NCBI RefSeq assembly: GCF_010500835.1
Contig: NZ_JAAAMJ010000008.1
Coordinates: 62,001-126,000 of the forward strand
Length of the DNA stretch: 64,000 nt
Direction: 5' to 3'
Origin: Aurantimonas aggregata
GTDB taxonomy: Bacteria; Pseudomonadota; Alphaproteobacteria; Rhizobiales; Rhizobiaceae
The notes beneath the pieces are model-generated. The model made no database searches, had not been told where the DNA came from, and saw only the letters and a program-made list of their open reading frames with translations. How positions within the stretch are numbered: the stretch's first letter is position 1; the number at the start of each line of letters is the position of its first letter. Positions 38,208 to 47,147 of the stretch are shown one piece after another. The position numbers and the translations under genes were made by a program.

Positions 38208-40316
38208 ATGATGAAGGTACTCGCTGGGGTAAAACTGACCATGGCCGCTTTGGCGGTCATTGGCGCAGGGGAAACGCGGTCGCTGGCACAGAGTCTCGAC
38301 AGCTTCGGTGTGCTGGCGGGATCCACGGTCACCAATACCGGGTCCACCGTTATCAACGGCAATGTCGGCGTCAGCCCAGGCACCGCGGTCGTCGGTTTTC
38401 CGCCAGGCATTGTGAACGCACCCTACGCGACGTTCCTCAATGATGGTGTCGCGGTTCAGGCGCAGATCGACCTGACGAACCGGTATGTCGACCTATTCAA
38501 TCGGCCGGCAACGATCAATCTCTCCGGGCGGGATCTAGCCGGGCTGACCCTGTCACCCGGCGTGTTCAAGTACGATACCTCGGCGCAGCTCTCTGGGACG
38601 CTGACCCTCGACGCGCAGTTCAATCCGAACGCCGTCTTCATCATCAATATCGGCAGCACGCTGACGACGGCGAGCACCTCGACGGTATCGCTGATCAACG
38701 GTGCGCAGGGTGCTAATGTATTCTTCGTGGTCGGAAGCTCGGCGACGCTCGGCACCGAGACGACGCTGGCCGGGCAAATCCTCGCCCTGACGAGCATCAC
38801 GCTCAACACCGGCGCCGACATCCTCTGCGGTGCCGCTTTGGCCCGCAACGGCGCGGTAACACTGGACACCAACAGGATCACGGTGTGCCCGGCAGTGACC
38901 GTGCCGGTGGTTCCGGTGGTGACGCCGCCGGTCGTGACCCTGCCCGATGGCACGCCCGTCGTCGTGGTTCCGCCCGGCACGCCGGTGGCGACGCCCCCGG
39001 ATGGCACCCCCATAATCACCCTCCCAGACGGCACGCCGGTGTTCATCCTGCCCGACGGCAGTATTGCGATCGTGGCTCCCGTGGTCCTGCCGACTCCCGC
39101 GGCCGTCTCCGTCGCTGACGGCATCGATTCGTTCGTTGCCGGCGGCGGCGAGTTGCCGCTGGTCTTCCGCCTGTTGACGCCCGCGCAGACCGTCCTGGTC
39201 CTCGAGCAGTTGACCGGCGAGGTCGCCACGTCGGTAGCGCCGGCCGGCCGGCAGGCGATGAACTCGTTCATGAACGAGGTCTTCGACCGCATGAACGAGG
39301 GACCCTACGCCCCCGAGACCGTCCCTGAACAGCCGGCGCCGCCGGCCACGGTCCGGGTTCTCGGCTATGGCCCGGAGGCCGGCACGACCCTGCAGATGCT
39401 GGGCGGCGTCGCCATGTACGGCGCGCCGGTCGCAGCCCCGCCGCCTCAGACGAAACCCTGGAATGGCTGGATTGCCGGCTACGGCCAGGAGACCCGGACC
39501 GACGGCGACAGCTATTGGGGATCGCATGACCGCGAAATCGACACGGTGGGCGTCGCCGTCGGCATCGATTACGCGCTGACCCCCGACACGATTGCCGGCT
39601 TTGCCGTCGGTCTCGGCCGGAGCACTTTCGGGCTCGACGGCGCCAGCGGTTCCGGCGAAAGCGACATGGTGCATGCGGCGATCTACGGTCGGACCAATTT
39701 CGATGCCGCCTATGTCGCGGCCTCGATCGCGGTCGGCTACAGCGACGTGTCGACGGAACGCGACCTGACGATCGGCATAACCGAGCGCTTCGATGCCGAC
39801 TTTTCCGCCTGGAATCTCGCCGGCCGGGTGGAAACCGGCTATCGCTTCGATGTCCCCGAGATCGCTGTGATACCGGGCCGCGGGTGGTTCACGCCTTATG
39901 CCAGTCTGCAGGTCCAGCAGTATTATACGCCGGACTACAGCGAGACGTCGGACAGCAATTCGGTCTTCGTCCTCGACGTCGACTCGAGCGACTCGACCGG
40001 CGTGCGGACCGAACTCGGCGCCCGGTTCGGCCAGATCATCCCGCTCTCCGACGATGCCACGCTCAAGCTGCGCAGCCGTCTTGCCTGGGCCCACGACGAA
40101 GTGTCGGGACAGACCCTCGACGCGAGTTTCCGGGCGCTGCCGGGGTCGGACTTCCAGATCAAGGGTGCCGACGAGTCCGGCGATTACCTGCTCGCCTCGG
40201 CGGGAGCGGAAGTGGCCTGGTCCAATGGGCTGGCGGTGGGTGCCACCTTCGACAGCGAACTCTCCAGCGACTCCACCACGCTCTCCGGCATCGGACGGGT
40301 CAGCTACCGCTGGTAG
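38208..40316 (+). CDS. Autotransporter with ice-binding-like (DUF3494) passenger domain
   Basis: Surface protein of 702 residues. Signal peptide residues 1-28. Residues about 30-228 are a DUF3494 ice-binding-like beta-solenoid: LDSFGVLAGSTVTNTGSTVINGNVGVSPG, then LSPGVFKYDTSAQLSGTLTLDAQ and VFFVVGSSATLGTETTLAGQILALTSITLNTGADI; C207 and C227 could form a disulfide. A stalk at 229-298 holds imperfect proline-rich PDGTP repeats. About 305-365 is the pre-barrel segment (LTGEVATSVAPAGRQAMNSFMNEVFDRM) and 415-702 an autotransporter beta-barrel ending in the terminal aromatic residue W. This passenger type mostly serves as adhesion or ice-contact domain; here it is a predicted adhesin. Upstream AGGGG ribosome site supports the first ATG; a second ATG follows directly. 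Confidence 0.9.
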   Translation: MMKVLAGVKLTMAALAVIGAGETRSLAQSLDSFGVLAGSTVTNTGSTVINGNVGVSPGTAVVGFPPGIVNAPYATFLNDGVAVQAQIDLTNRYVDLFNRPATINLSGRDLAGLTLSPGVFKYDTSAQLSGTLTLDAQFNPNAVFIINIGSTLTTASTSTVSLINGAQGANVFFVVGSSATLGTETTLAGQILALTSITLNTGADILCGAALARNGAVTLDTNRITVCPAVTVPVVPVVTPPVVTLPDGTPVVVVPPGTPVATPPDGTPIITLPDGTPVFILPDGSIAIVAPVVLPTPAAVSVADGIDSFVAGGGELPLVFRLLTPAQTVLVLEQLTGEVATSVAPAGRQAMNSFMNEVFDRMNEGPYAPETVPEQPAPPATVRVLGYGPEAGTTLQMLGGVAMYGAPVAAPPPQTKPWNGWIAGYGQETRTDGDSYWGSHDREIDTVGVAVGIDYALTPDTIAGFAVGLGRSTFGLDGASGSGESDMVHAAIYGRTNFDAAYVAASIAVGYSDVSTERDLTIGITERFDADFSAWNLAGRVETGYRFDVPEIAVIPGRGWFTPYASLQVQQYYTPDYSETSDSNSVFVLDVDSSDSTGVRTELGARFGQIIPLSDDATLKLRSRLAWAHDEVSGQTLDASFRALPGSDFQIKGADESGDYLLASAGAEVAWSNGLAVGATFDSELSSDSTTLSGIGRVSYRW
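38934..39069 (+). repeat. Imperfect tandem repeats encoding the PDGTP stalk
   Basis: Within the autotransporter gene the segment encodes four to five degenerate copies of a roughly 10-residue unit (LPDGTPV, PPGTPV, PPDGTPI, LPDGTPV, LPDGSI). Copy number is likely to vary among strains and makes assembly error-prone. Confidence 0.8.
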
Positions 40317-40324
40317 GAACAACT

Positions 40325-40349
40325 GCCGGCGGGGGCGACCCCGGCCGGC
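40325..40349 (+). terminator. Hairpin after the autotransporter gene
   Basis: 10 base pairs with one bulged G (arms 40325-40334 and 40339-40349, GCGA loop) start 8 bases after the stop. No T tract follows, so it may be a weak terminator or 3' stabiliser. Confidence 0.45.
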
Positions 40350-40371
40350 ACAGACCGGCGGCGCGGGTGCC

Positions 40372-41031
40372 TTAGCTCTTGCCCGCGTCCGCGACCTTCG
40401 GCTCCAGCGCATGCCGCTTCAGCAGCGGGATCTGCGTCAGCATGAAGACGATGGTGATCGGCATCGTCCCCCACACCTTGAATGCCACCCACGCATCGGT
40501 CGAGAAATTCCGCCAGACGACCTCGTTCAGCACCGCGAGGAACAGGAAGAACAGGCCCCAGCGCAGCGTCATCTTGCGCCAGCCTTCGGCATCGAGCTTG
40601 AAGGCCTGGTCGAAGACGTAGCCGAGCAGCGACTTGCCGAAGGCAAGGCCGCCGAGCAGGACCGCCCCGAACAAGGCGTTGACGATGGTCGGCTTCATCT
40701 TGATGAAGGTCTCGTCCTGCAGCCACAGGGTCAGCGTCCCGAACACCAGCACCACGGCGCCGGACACCAGCGGCATGATCGGCAGGCTGCGGGTAATCGC
40801 CCACGAGACCGACAGCGAGATCGCCATCGCGGCCATGAACAGGCCGGTCGCGATGAACAGCGGTCCGCCGAGTTCATGCAGGACGGGAAACGCTTCGGCC
40901 AGCTGGTCGCCGCGCGAATTGGCGAAGAAGAAGACCAGCAGCGGCCCGAGCTCCAGCGCGAATTTCAGGAGCGGGTTCATCTCCTTGCGGGCAGGACTGT
41001 TCGGGTCTTCTTCGAGGATGTGGTCGCGCAT
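40372..41031 (-). CDS. yciB: Septation protein A (YciB family)
   Basis: Five-helix inner-membrane protein (YciB/IspZ) involved in cell-envelope synthesis and septation. Family segments: [44 protein letters not shown] and [31 protein letters not shown]. 219 residues from the ATG at 41031; the frame continues upstream without homology. It ends the dapF-mtaB-ftsY-yciB gene row, 89 bases downstream of ftsY. Confidence 0.95.
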   Translation of the reverse strand: MRDHILEEDPNSPARKEMNPLLKFALELGPLLVFFFANSRGDQLAEAFPVLHELGGPLFIATGLFMAAMAISLSVSWAITRSLPIMPLVSGAVVLVFGTLTLWLQDETFIKMKPTIVNALFGAVLLGGLAFGKSLLGYVFDQAFKLDAEGWRKMTLRWGLFFLFLAVLNEVVWRNFSTDAWVAFKVWGTMPITIVFMLTQIPLLKRHALEPKVADAGKS

Positions 41032-41120
41032 GGAAACTCCGTGTTCGGCGTGGCTATCGGCGCGGAAGCCGGCAAATGCGAGGCATCGCCGGAACAATCC
41101 TGCGTGCGTCGTCGCCGGCG

Positions 41121-42793
41121 CTACGCGTCGGCCGTCGTGCCGGCAATGGCGTCGGCAAAATCCTTCGCCCTGAACGGCTCCAGATCGTCGATCCCTTCGC
41201 CAACGCCGATGAAATACACCGGCAACTTGTGCTTGGCGGCAATGGCCACGAGGATGCCGCCGCGGGCCGTGCCATCCAGCTTGGTCATCACCAGGCCGTT
41301 CACCCCCGCGACGTTGCGGAAGATCTCCACCTGCTGCAGGGCGTTCTGGCCGGTAGTGGCGTCGAGCGTCTGCAGGACGGTGTGCGGTGCGTCCGGCTCG
41401 CGCTTCTGCAGGACGCGGACGATCTTCTCGAGCTCGGCCATCAGCTCGGTCTTGTTCTGCAGCCGGCCGGCCGTGTCGATGATCAACACGTCGGAATCGT
41501 TCTCGATGGCCCGGTCATAGGCCTCGTAGGCAAGGCCAGCCGCATCGGCGCCGATCGCCTTGGCAACGACCTCCGATCCGGTGCGCTCGCCCCAGATGTT
41601 CAGCTGCTCGACGGCGGCGGCCCGGAACGTGTCGCCGGCGCAGAGCGTCACCTTGAGCCCGGCGCGCGTCAGCTTGGCGGCGAGCTTGCCGATCGTTGTC
41701 GTCTTGCCGGTGCCGTTGACGCCGACGACGAGGATCACGTGCGGCTTCTTCTCGAGGTCGAGTTCCAGCGGCACCGCCACAGCCGTGAGCGTCTTCTCGA
41801 CCTCCTGGGCGAGGATGCCGCGGACTTCGGCCCCCGAGACCGTCCGGCCGAAGCGGCCTTCCGACAGCCGGTCGGTGATGCGCAGCGCCGTCTCGAGGCC
41901 GAGATCGGCGCGGATCAGCACGTCCTCGAAATCCTGCAGCGTCTCCTCGTCGAGCTTGCGGGCGGTGAAGATCGAACCGATCGACCCGGACAGCTGGTTG
42001 GACGAGCGCGACAGGCCTTCGCGCAGGCGCAGCAGCCAGGGTGCCCGCACCGGCTCGGCGGGTGCCGCCGGCGCGGGTGCCTGCCGCAGCCGGAAGCCCG
42101 CGTCGGGATCGATGGTCGGACGGGCAGCGGGCGGCGCGAGCGGCGTGGCGGCTGCCGGCTCGTCGAAGCTCGGCTCAATCCGCTCGACGTCGGTCGGGAC
42201 GGTCTCGTCGTCCTCGGGCGGCAGGTCTTCGTCGAGCCAGGAAAAGTCCGCCTCTTCCGCGTCCTCCTCCGGTTCGTGACCGTCGAGATGATCCGCGTCG
42301 GATGCCGGCGCAACGGGCGGCGCGACGGCCTCAGCCTCATCCGAGGGCTCCCGCGTCTCGCCTTCGACCGGGGGCACGCCCGGCTCAAGGAAGGAGAAGT
42401 CGACCTCGGCCGGCTCCGGCTCGGGCGACTCGAGGAAGGAGAAATCCGCGCCGTCCTTCTCGTCTTCGGGAAGTTCAGTCAGCCAATCGGAGTTTTTTTT
42501 TGAGCCGGGCCCGAGTGATCGTCGGATTTCGCGTCTGCCGCCGCCGCCATCTCGGCCAGCGGCGTGATGCCGCCGCCATCGTCGCCGGCACCCCCGTCGT
42601 TGGCGGCGCCGGCCTCGTCGTCGGCGACGGAACTGGCGGCCGCGACCGGGCGTACTTCCGGATCGGGCGATCCCGGCCGGCCATATTCGCTGTCCGAAGC
42701 GCGCGGCGTCGTGCCATGCTCGGGCGTGCGCTCTGCCTCCGTATCGGAGCCGAAGGAGAAGACGCGCCGAAAGAAGCTCTTTTTGTCAGCCAT
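41121..42793 (-). CDS. ftsY: Signal recognition particle receptor FtsY, interrupted by a frameshift at an A9 run
   Basis: SRP receptor GTPase that docks the Ffh-ribosome complex at the membrane. The start (42793) gives [16 protein letters not shown], a typical FtsY lipid-binding N terminus, and an acidic A domain. That frame stops at 42479-42481. The rest, in the -1 frame, begins exactly at the nine-A run and continues with an acidic region with repeated DFSFLE/DFSFLE/DFSWLD, then the NG domain: [18 protein letters not shown]1 [33 protein letters not shown] and [10 protein letters not shown]. No good ATG opens the second frame (GTG at 42377 is the first). The combined protein would be about 555 residues. 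The start overlaps the mtaB stop by eight bases. Because ftsY is essential, either slippage restores the frame, the GTG-initiated NG form suffices, or the sequence has lost a base. Confidence 0.9.
42493..42501 (-). other. A9 homopolymer, putative slippery site in ftsY
   Basis: Nine T on the plus strand (nine A in the coding strand). Upstream frame reads GCT-CAA-AAA-AAA-ACT and ends eight codons later; shifting -1 on AAA-AAA gives AAC-TCC-GAT, which enters the FtsY body. One added A (transcriptional slippage) has the same effect. Homopolymers of this length also cause sequencing error. Confidence 0.85.
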
Positions 42794-44111
42794 GGATCCC
42801 GTTCTCGGCTTGTGCAGCCAGTGTGGCGCGGGGAACATCGCCGTTCCACGGTCGCGCCTGCAGTTTTCCGTTCTCTTGTGCCGCAATGATAGCGTCGACG
42901 ACGTCGCCGGGGAGGCCTGCGTCGATGCGGCAGTGGGTAAAGTCCTCGCAGCGGCCGCCGCCGCCGCGCTCGACGAGCACCGATTGGCGGGTGCCGACCA
43001 GGCGCCCCTGATGAGCCTTCAGCGCCGCGTCGCCCGTCGCGCGCAGCCGCGCGGCGCGTTCCTTGATCACCGGTCGCGGTAGTTGCGGCATGCGCGCCGC
43101 CGGCGTTCCCTCGCGCGGCGAGAAGGGGAAGACGTGAAGATGCGTCAGGCCGCAATCCTGGACCAGCGCAAGCGTGTTCTGAAACATCGCCTCGGTCTCG
43201 GTCGGGAAGCCGGTGATCAGGTCGGCGCCGTAGATGATCTCCGGGCGGCGCCCCCGCATTGTGGCGCAGAAATCGATCGCGTCCTGGCGCGTGTGGCGGC
43301 GCTTCATGCGCTTCAGGATCATGTCGTCGCCGGCCTGCAGCGACAGGTGCAGATGCGGCATGACCCGCCGGTCCGAGCCGATCGCCTCGACCAGCGCGTC
43401 GTCGGCCTCGACGGAATCGATCGAGGAAAGCCGCAGGCGGCGCAGCGCCGGCACGTGAACGAGGATCGCCTGCACCAGATCACCGAGCCGTGGCCGGCCC
43501 GGCAGGTCGGCGCCCCAGCTGGTCATGTCGACGCCGGAGAGGACGATCTCGTTGTAGCCGCTGTCGACAAGGCGCCGGATCTGGTCGACCGCCGCGCCCA
43601 TCGGCACGGAGCGGGAATTGCCGCGCCCGAACGGGATGATGCAGAAGGTGCAGCGATGGTCGCAGCCGTTCTGGATCTGGACGATGGCGCGGGCGCGACC
43701 CTCGATCGCGTCGACCATATGGCCGGCGGTCTCGGTGATGCTCATGATGTCGTTGACGCGGATCTTTTCCTCGGTGCCGACGCCGAAATCCGGCAGCGCG
43801 CGATAGGCGTCCGCCGAAAGCTTGTCGGCGTTGCCGATCACTGCGTCCACTTCGGCCATCGCCGCGAAGCGGCCGGGCTCGGTCTGCGCGGCGCAGCCGG
43901 TAACGACGATCCGGGCCTCAGGGTTGTCGCGGCGGGCGCGGCGGATCTGCTGGCGCGCCTGGCGGACGGCTTCCTCGGTGACGGCGCAGGTGTTGAAGAG
44001 GATGGCCGGGCGCGCGTCGCCGCCAAGGCCGGCGGCCTCGGCCTCGCGCCGCATCACCTCCGCCTCGTAGGTGTTGAGGCGGCAGCCGAAGGAGACGATC
44101 TCGACCCCCAT
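42786..44111 (-). CDS. mtaB: tRNA (N6-threonylcarbamoyladenosine37-C2)-methylthiotransferase MtaB
   Basis: Radical-SAM methylthiotransferase that converts t6A37 to ms2t6A37 in tRNA. The UPF0004 domain has the three cluster cysteines (SFGCRLN, FNTCAV and VTGCAAQ), and the radical-SAM motif is CDHRCTFCIIPFGRGNSRS. LTGFPTETEAMF-like ITGFPTETE and FPFSPREGTPAARMP complete it. The 441-residue protein starts at the ATG overlapping the dapF stop by one base (TGATG) and its stop overlaps the ftsY start by eight bases. Confidence 0.97.
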   Translation of the reverse strand: MGVEIVSFGCRLNTYEAEVMRREAEAAGLGGDARPAILFNTCAVTEEAVRQARQQIRRARRDNPEARIVVTGCAAQTEPGRFAAMAEVDAVIGNADKLSADAYRALPDFGVGTEEKIRVNDIMSITETAGHMVDAIEGRARAIVQIQNGCDHRCTFCIIPFGRGNSRSVPMGAAVDQIRRLVDSGYNEIVLSGVDMTSWGADLPGRPRLGDLVQAILVHVPALRRLRLSSIDSVEADDALVEAIGSDRRVMPHLHLSLQAGDDMILKRMKRRHTRQDAIDFCATMRGRRPEIIYGADLITGFPTETEAMFQNTLALVQDCGLTHLHVFPFSPREGTPAARMPQLPRPVIKERAARLRATGDAALKAHQGRLVGTRQSVLVERGGGGRCEDFTHCRIDAGLPGDVVDAIIAAQENGKLQARPWNGDVPRATLAAQAENGIHG

Positions 44112-45019
44112 CAGGCCGGCACCGGCTCGCCGTCGCGTTCGAAGACACCGGTCGCCGGGTCGAGCCTGCCTGACCATTCCCATTCGGCCGGACCGGTCAT
44201 CATCACGTGGTCGTCGTCGCGCCACTCGATCAAGAGGTCGCCGCCGGGGACGGTGACGGTGACGGTCCGGTCGGTCCGGCGGGTGCGCGCGGCCGAGATG
44301 GCTGCGGCGCAAGCCGCCGAGCCGCAGGCGCGGGTGAGGCCGACGCCGCGTTCCCAGGTGCGCAGCGTCAGCGCGTCGCGGCCGGTGACCCGGGCGATGG
44401 AAATGTTGGCGCGCTCGGGAAAGATCGGGTGGTTCTCGAGGATCGGCCCGAACCGGTCGAGCTCGTAATCCCAGACGTCGCGGTCGACCCAGAAGATCGC
44501 GTGCGGATTGCCCATCGAGGCGACGGAGGGCGAATGCAGCACCGGCGCGTCGATCGGCCCGATCTGCAGCTCGATCGCCCGCGTGTCGCGGAATTCCTCG
44601 GCCAGCGGGATCTCGTTCCAGGCGAAGTGGGGAATACCCATGTCGACGGCGATCAGCCCGTCCGGGCGTTCGCTGGCGGAGAGGATTCCGGCGCGGGTCT
44701 CGAAGGTGAAGTCGTGCCGGCCGGTCTCGGCGGACAGCGCCTGGACGACGCAGCGCGTTCCGTTGCCGCAGGCCTGGGCCTCGGACCCGTCGCGATTGAT
44801 GATCCGGATATAGGCGTCGGTGCCTGGCGTCAGCGGATCGTGGATCGCCATGATCTGGTCGAAACGCGTCGCATCGACGGCGGCCAGAGTGCGCGCGGCA
44901 TCGGCAGCAATGCGCGCCTTGCTGCCGCGCAGATCGGCGACGATGATCTCGTTTCCGAGCCCGTTCATCCGGGCGAACGGGACGAAACGCCCGTCAGTGG
45001 TTTCGGCACTCTCGGTCAT
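44111..45019 (-). CDS. dapF: Diaminopimelate epimerase
   Basis: Converts LL- to meso-diaminopimelate for lysine and peptidoglycan synthesis. The two catalytic cysteines are in [11 protein letters not shown] and RACGSAAC, with the N-terminal [18 protein letters not shown] and PHAIFWVDR segments. 302 residues from the ATG at 45019; a TTG seven codons upstream is less likely. First gene of dapF-mtaB-ftsY-yciB, with overlapping or nearly overlapping junctions. Confidence 0.97.
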   Translation of the reverse strand: MTESAETTDGRFVPFARMNGLGNEIIVADLRGSKARIAADAARTLAAVDATRFDQIMAIHDPLTPGTDAYIRIINRDGSEAQACGNGTRCVVQALSAETGRHDFTFETRAGILSASERPDGLIAVDMGIPHFAWNEIPLAEEFRDTRAIELQIGPIDAPVLHSPSVASMGNPHAIFWVDRDVWDYELDRFGPILENHPIFPERANISIARVTGRDALTLRTWERGVGLTRACGSAACAAAISAARTRRTDRTVTVTVPGGDLLIEWRDDDHVMMTGPAEWEWSGRLDPATGVFERDGEPVPA

Positions 45020-45091
45020 CACGGCTATATGGCCGATCAACCCCGGAATTGAAAGGATCGGGACGCAGGGTCCCGATCCTTGGAGTATCGA

Positions 45092-45388
45092 TCAGTTGGC
45101 CGGTGCCGGAGCGGGCGCTGCATTGCCACCTTCGGGAGTGACGTCGACGTCGGGCATGTCGACGTCCGGCACGTTGACGTCCGGCGCGTCGATCGTGACG
45201 TTGGTGTCGCCGCCGCCAGCGCCGCCGGTGAGACGGTCACCGAAGAGGAAGTAGCCGCCGACGACGATGACAACGATGAGCAGACCGGCGATCAGCCAGC
45301 CGGAGCCGCCGCCACCACCGCCGCCGCGGTCGTTGTTGACGATGACGGTGCGGTCGCGCTCGGGGCGCGTGTCGTGGGGGTCGGTCAT
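45092..45388 (-). CDS. Small single-pass membrane protein with aspartate-rich tail
   Basis: A 98-residue protein of unknown function. A charged N terminus (TDPHDTRPERDRTVIV) and a run of seven glycines precede one hydrophobic helix (GWLIAGLLIVVIVVGGYFLF, about residues 29-49); the external tail is VDVP-rich, with tandem DVNVPDVDMPDVDV, then PAPAPAN. The 15-bp repeats that encode it are listed separately. Topology suggests a C-out protein with an acidic periplasmic tail. I do not recognise a named family. Confidence 0.7.
   Translation of the reverse strand: MTDPHDTRPERDRTVIVNNDRGGGGGGGSGWLIAGLLIVVIVVGGYFLFGDRLTGGAGGGDTNVTIDAPDVNVPDVDMPDVDVTPEGGNAAPAPAPAN
45143..45187 (-). repeat. Three 15-bp tandem repeats
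   Basis: Units 45143-45157, 45158-45172 and 45173-45187 differ at a few bases and a fourth copy is partly recognisable; they encode the VDVP/VDMP five-residue repeats of the small membrane protein. Confidence 0.7.
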
Positions 45389-45596
45389 GGAAATGGTCCT
45401 TGCGAGAAGCGGACCGGCGAGCCCGGATGCGGCCGAGACCCGCTGGCGTGATCCACAGAGGTCACGGCAAGGGGCGATGGTAACGCAACCCGGACGCGCC
45501 CGTTGCCGCGGCGTTCCTTCGGCGACAGAATGCCGTAGCCGGGCTATCGTTCCGCCAGCGACCTTTGCATTCTGCAACGATTGTCAGCGGCCACGA

Positions 45597-46685
45597 TCAC
45601 TTCTCCCAGTCGACGCCGATCGCGTCGCGATCGAGCTCCCTGGCTTCCTCGCGAATCTCGCGGCTTTCTTCCAGATCGGTCTCGTCCTTTTCCGGCGGCG
45701 GCGCCGAGTCGCCGGTCGACTGGGTCAGCGCCAGGCTGAAATACATCGGGAAATGATCCGAGCCGGTATAAGGCAGCCGACGCATCGACACGAGACGGAA
45801 GCGGGCATCGTGGAACAGGTGATCGAGCGGCCAGCGCAGGAACCAGAAGCGCGCGTCGAAGGAGCTGTAGAAGCCACGCCCGATGCGCGGGTCGAGCAGC
45901 CCGGAGAGCCGCTGGAAGAGGCGTGTCGTGTGCGACCAGGCGACGTCGTTGAGGTCGCCGCAGACCACCGCCGGCATCTCGTCCTTATCGACGAGATGCG
46001 CGACCTGCATGAGTTCACCATCGCGGCCGGCGGAATCGATGTGGGGGACCGGCGGTTCGGGGTGGACGCAGTAGAGTCGGAAGCTCCGGCCGTCGCGAAG
46101 CGTCACCGTGGCGATGATCGAGGGCACCTCGTCCATGATCAGGTCCTGCACCTGCACGTCCGCCAGTTCGAGGCGCGAATAGAGCGCCATCCCGTAAGCG
46201 TTATCCAGGGGTTGCACGACCTGGTGCGGCCGCCCTTCGCCGATCGGGGCGAGCGCATCGGTCCAGGCCTGGTCGACTTCCATGAAAAGCGCGATGTCGG
46301 GATTTGCGTCCCGCGCGATCTGGACGGTCCGGCCATAGTCGCGGTTCGACATTTTAACGTTGGAGGAGAGGATCGAGACGACGTTGGGGGCGTCGTCCGG
46401 GCCATCGAAGCGTTCCGACTGGCGCGGCCGGAGCGGGGTGAACTGCAGGATGCAGGCGGCCTGGACGATGGCGACGATCGCCTGGCCGGCCAGCAGGGTC
46501 CACAGCCATTGCGGGTCGTCGACCAGCCAGATCGTGAAGCCCGCGAGGACGACAGTCAGGGCGAGGATCTGCAATCGCGGGAAGGAGAAGGAGCGCACAA
46601 AGCCGTGCGCGATCCGAACGAAGGAAATGCCGGTCGCGGCGAGGAAGAGAACCGTGAGGACGGCAAGAACCAGGTGGGCGGTCAC
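45597..46685 (-). CDS. Endonuclease/exonuclease/phosphatase family protein, membrane-anchored
   Basis: Metal-dependent phosphodiesterase of the EEP superfamily (DNase I-like fold). Three hydrophobic segments (residues about 1-85) form the N-terminal membrane anchor; the EEP domain follows with LSSNVKMSNRDYGRTVQIARDANPDIALFMEV, CGDLNDVAWSHTTRLFQRL and the catalytic C-terminal TGSDHFPMYFSLAL. A GTG start at 46685 with an AAGGAA site is chosen; the upstream open frame is arginine-rich and unlike coding. The substrate could be a lipid or nucleotide; unknown. 362 residues. Confidence 0.88.
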   Translation of the reverse strand: MTAHLVLAVLTVLFLAATGISFVRIAHGFVRSFSFPRLQILALTVVLAGFTIWLVDDPQWLWTLLAGQAIVAIVQAACILQFTPLRPRQSERFDGPDDAPNVVSILSSNVKMSNRDYGRTVQIARDANPDIALFMEVDQAWTDALAPIGEGRPHQVVQPLDNAYGMALYSRLELADVQVQDLIMDEVPSIIATVTLRDGRSFRLYCVHPEPPVPHIDSAGRDGELMQVAHLVDKDEMPAVVCGDLNDVAWSHTTRLFQRLSGLLDPRIGRGFYSSFDARFWFLRWPLDHLFHDARFRLVSMRRLPYTGSDHFPMYFSLALTQSTGDSAPPPEKDETDLEESREIREEARELDRDAIGVDWEK

Positions 46686-47147
46686 GTTCAGTTCCTTGCG
46701 CGGGGCGGGGGGGACGGCCCGCCGATGGGGATGGCTGCTGGACCGGCTGAACCGTCGCCTGCGATGCTCCGGGATGCCGCCCGGCCGGCCCGCTACGGTG
46801 CGAGACGGACGCTCTTGCGATCGGCCGGGTGTCGGCGAAGGGCTGCAGTCCCACCAGCAGCCGAAGTAGCGTAGACGCGTGACGGTTCCATTGCGGTCGC
46901 AGCCGGCGCGCGCAATGCCGACGAAATTTGACAATTGCCACCCGTTGGTGTTTCTGCCGACCCATATCCGCGACTAGCCGTCCGCGACACGCCGACCGGG
47001 TCCCTCTTTACGAGAGCCGCCCGGAGGTCACCATCCGCCAGCGATATTCGCCCGCGGATGACGCCTTGCTTTGTGCATGGTCCGTGTCGGGGAGGGCGAG
47101 CCGCACCACCTTCCGGTGAGACACCGGAAGGACGGAAGGAAGCCTCG
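46686..47147. other. 462-base intergenic region upstream of ffh
   Basis: No convincing gene. It should hold the promoters of the reverse EEP gene and of ffh. The one clear structure is the 8-bp inverted repeat at 47111-47129. Purine-rich GGAAGGAAG near 47132-47141 is the ffh ribosome site. Confidence 0.5.
47111..47129 (+). repeat. Short hairpin just upstream of ffh
   Basis: TTCCGGTG (47111-47118), loop AGA, CACCGGAA (47122-47129): 8 perfect pairs, ending 18 bases before the ffh ATG. It may hold the ribosome site open or mark a regulatory leader. Confidence 0.6.

Noticed and set aside
47111-47147. Possible 4.5S SRP RNA just upstream of ffh
   Set aside because: The GGAAGGAAG run recalls the SRP RNA apical loop, but the flanking GGUCAG..CAGCC helix is absent; it is the ffh ribosome site.
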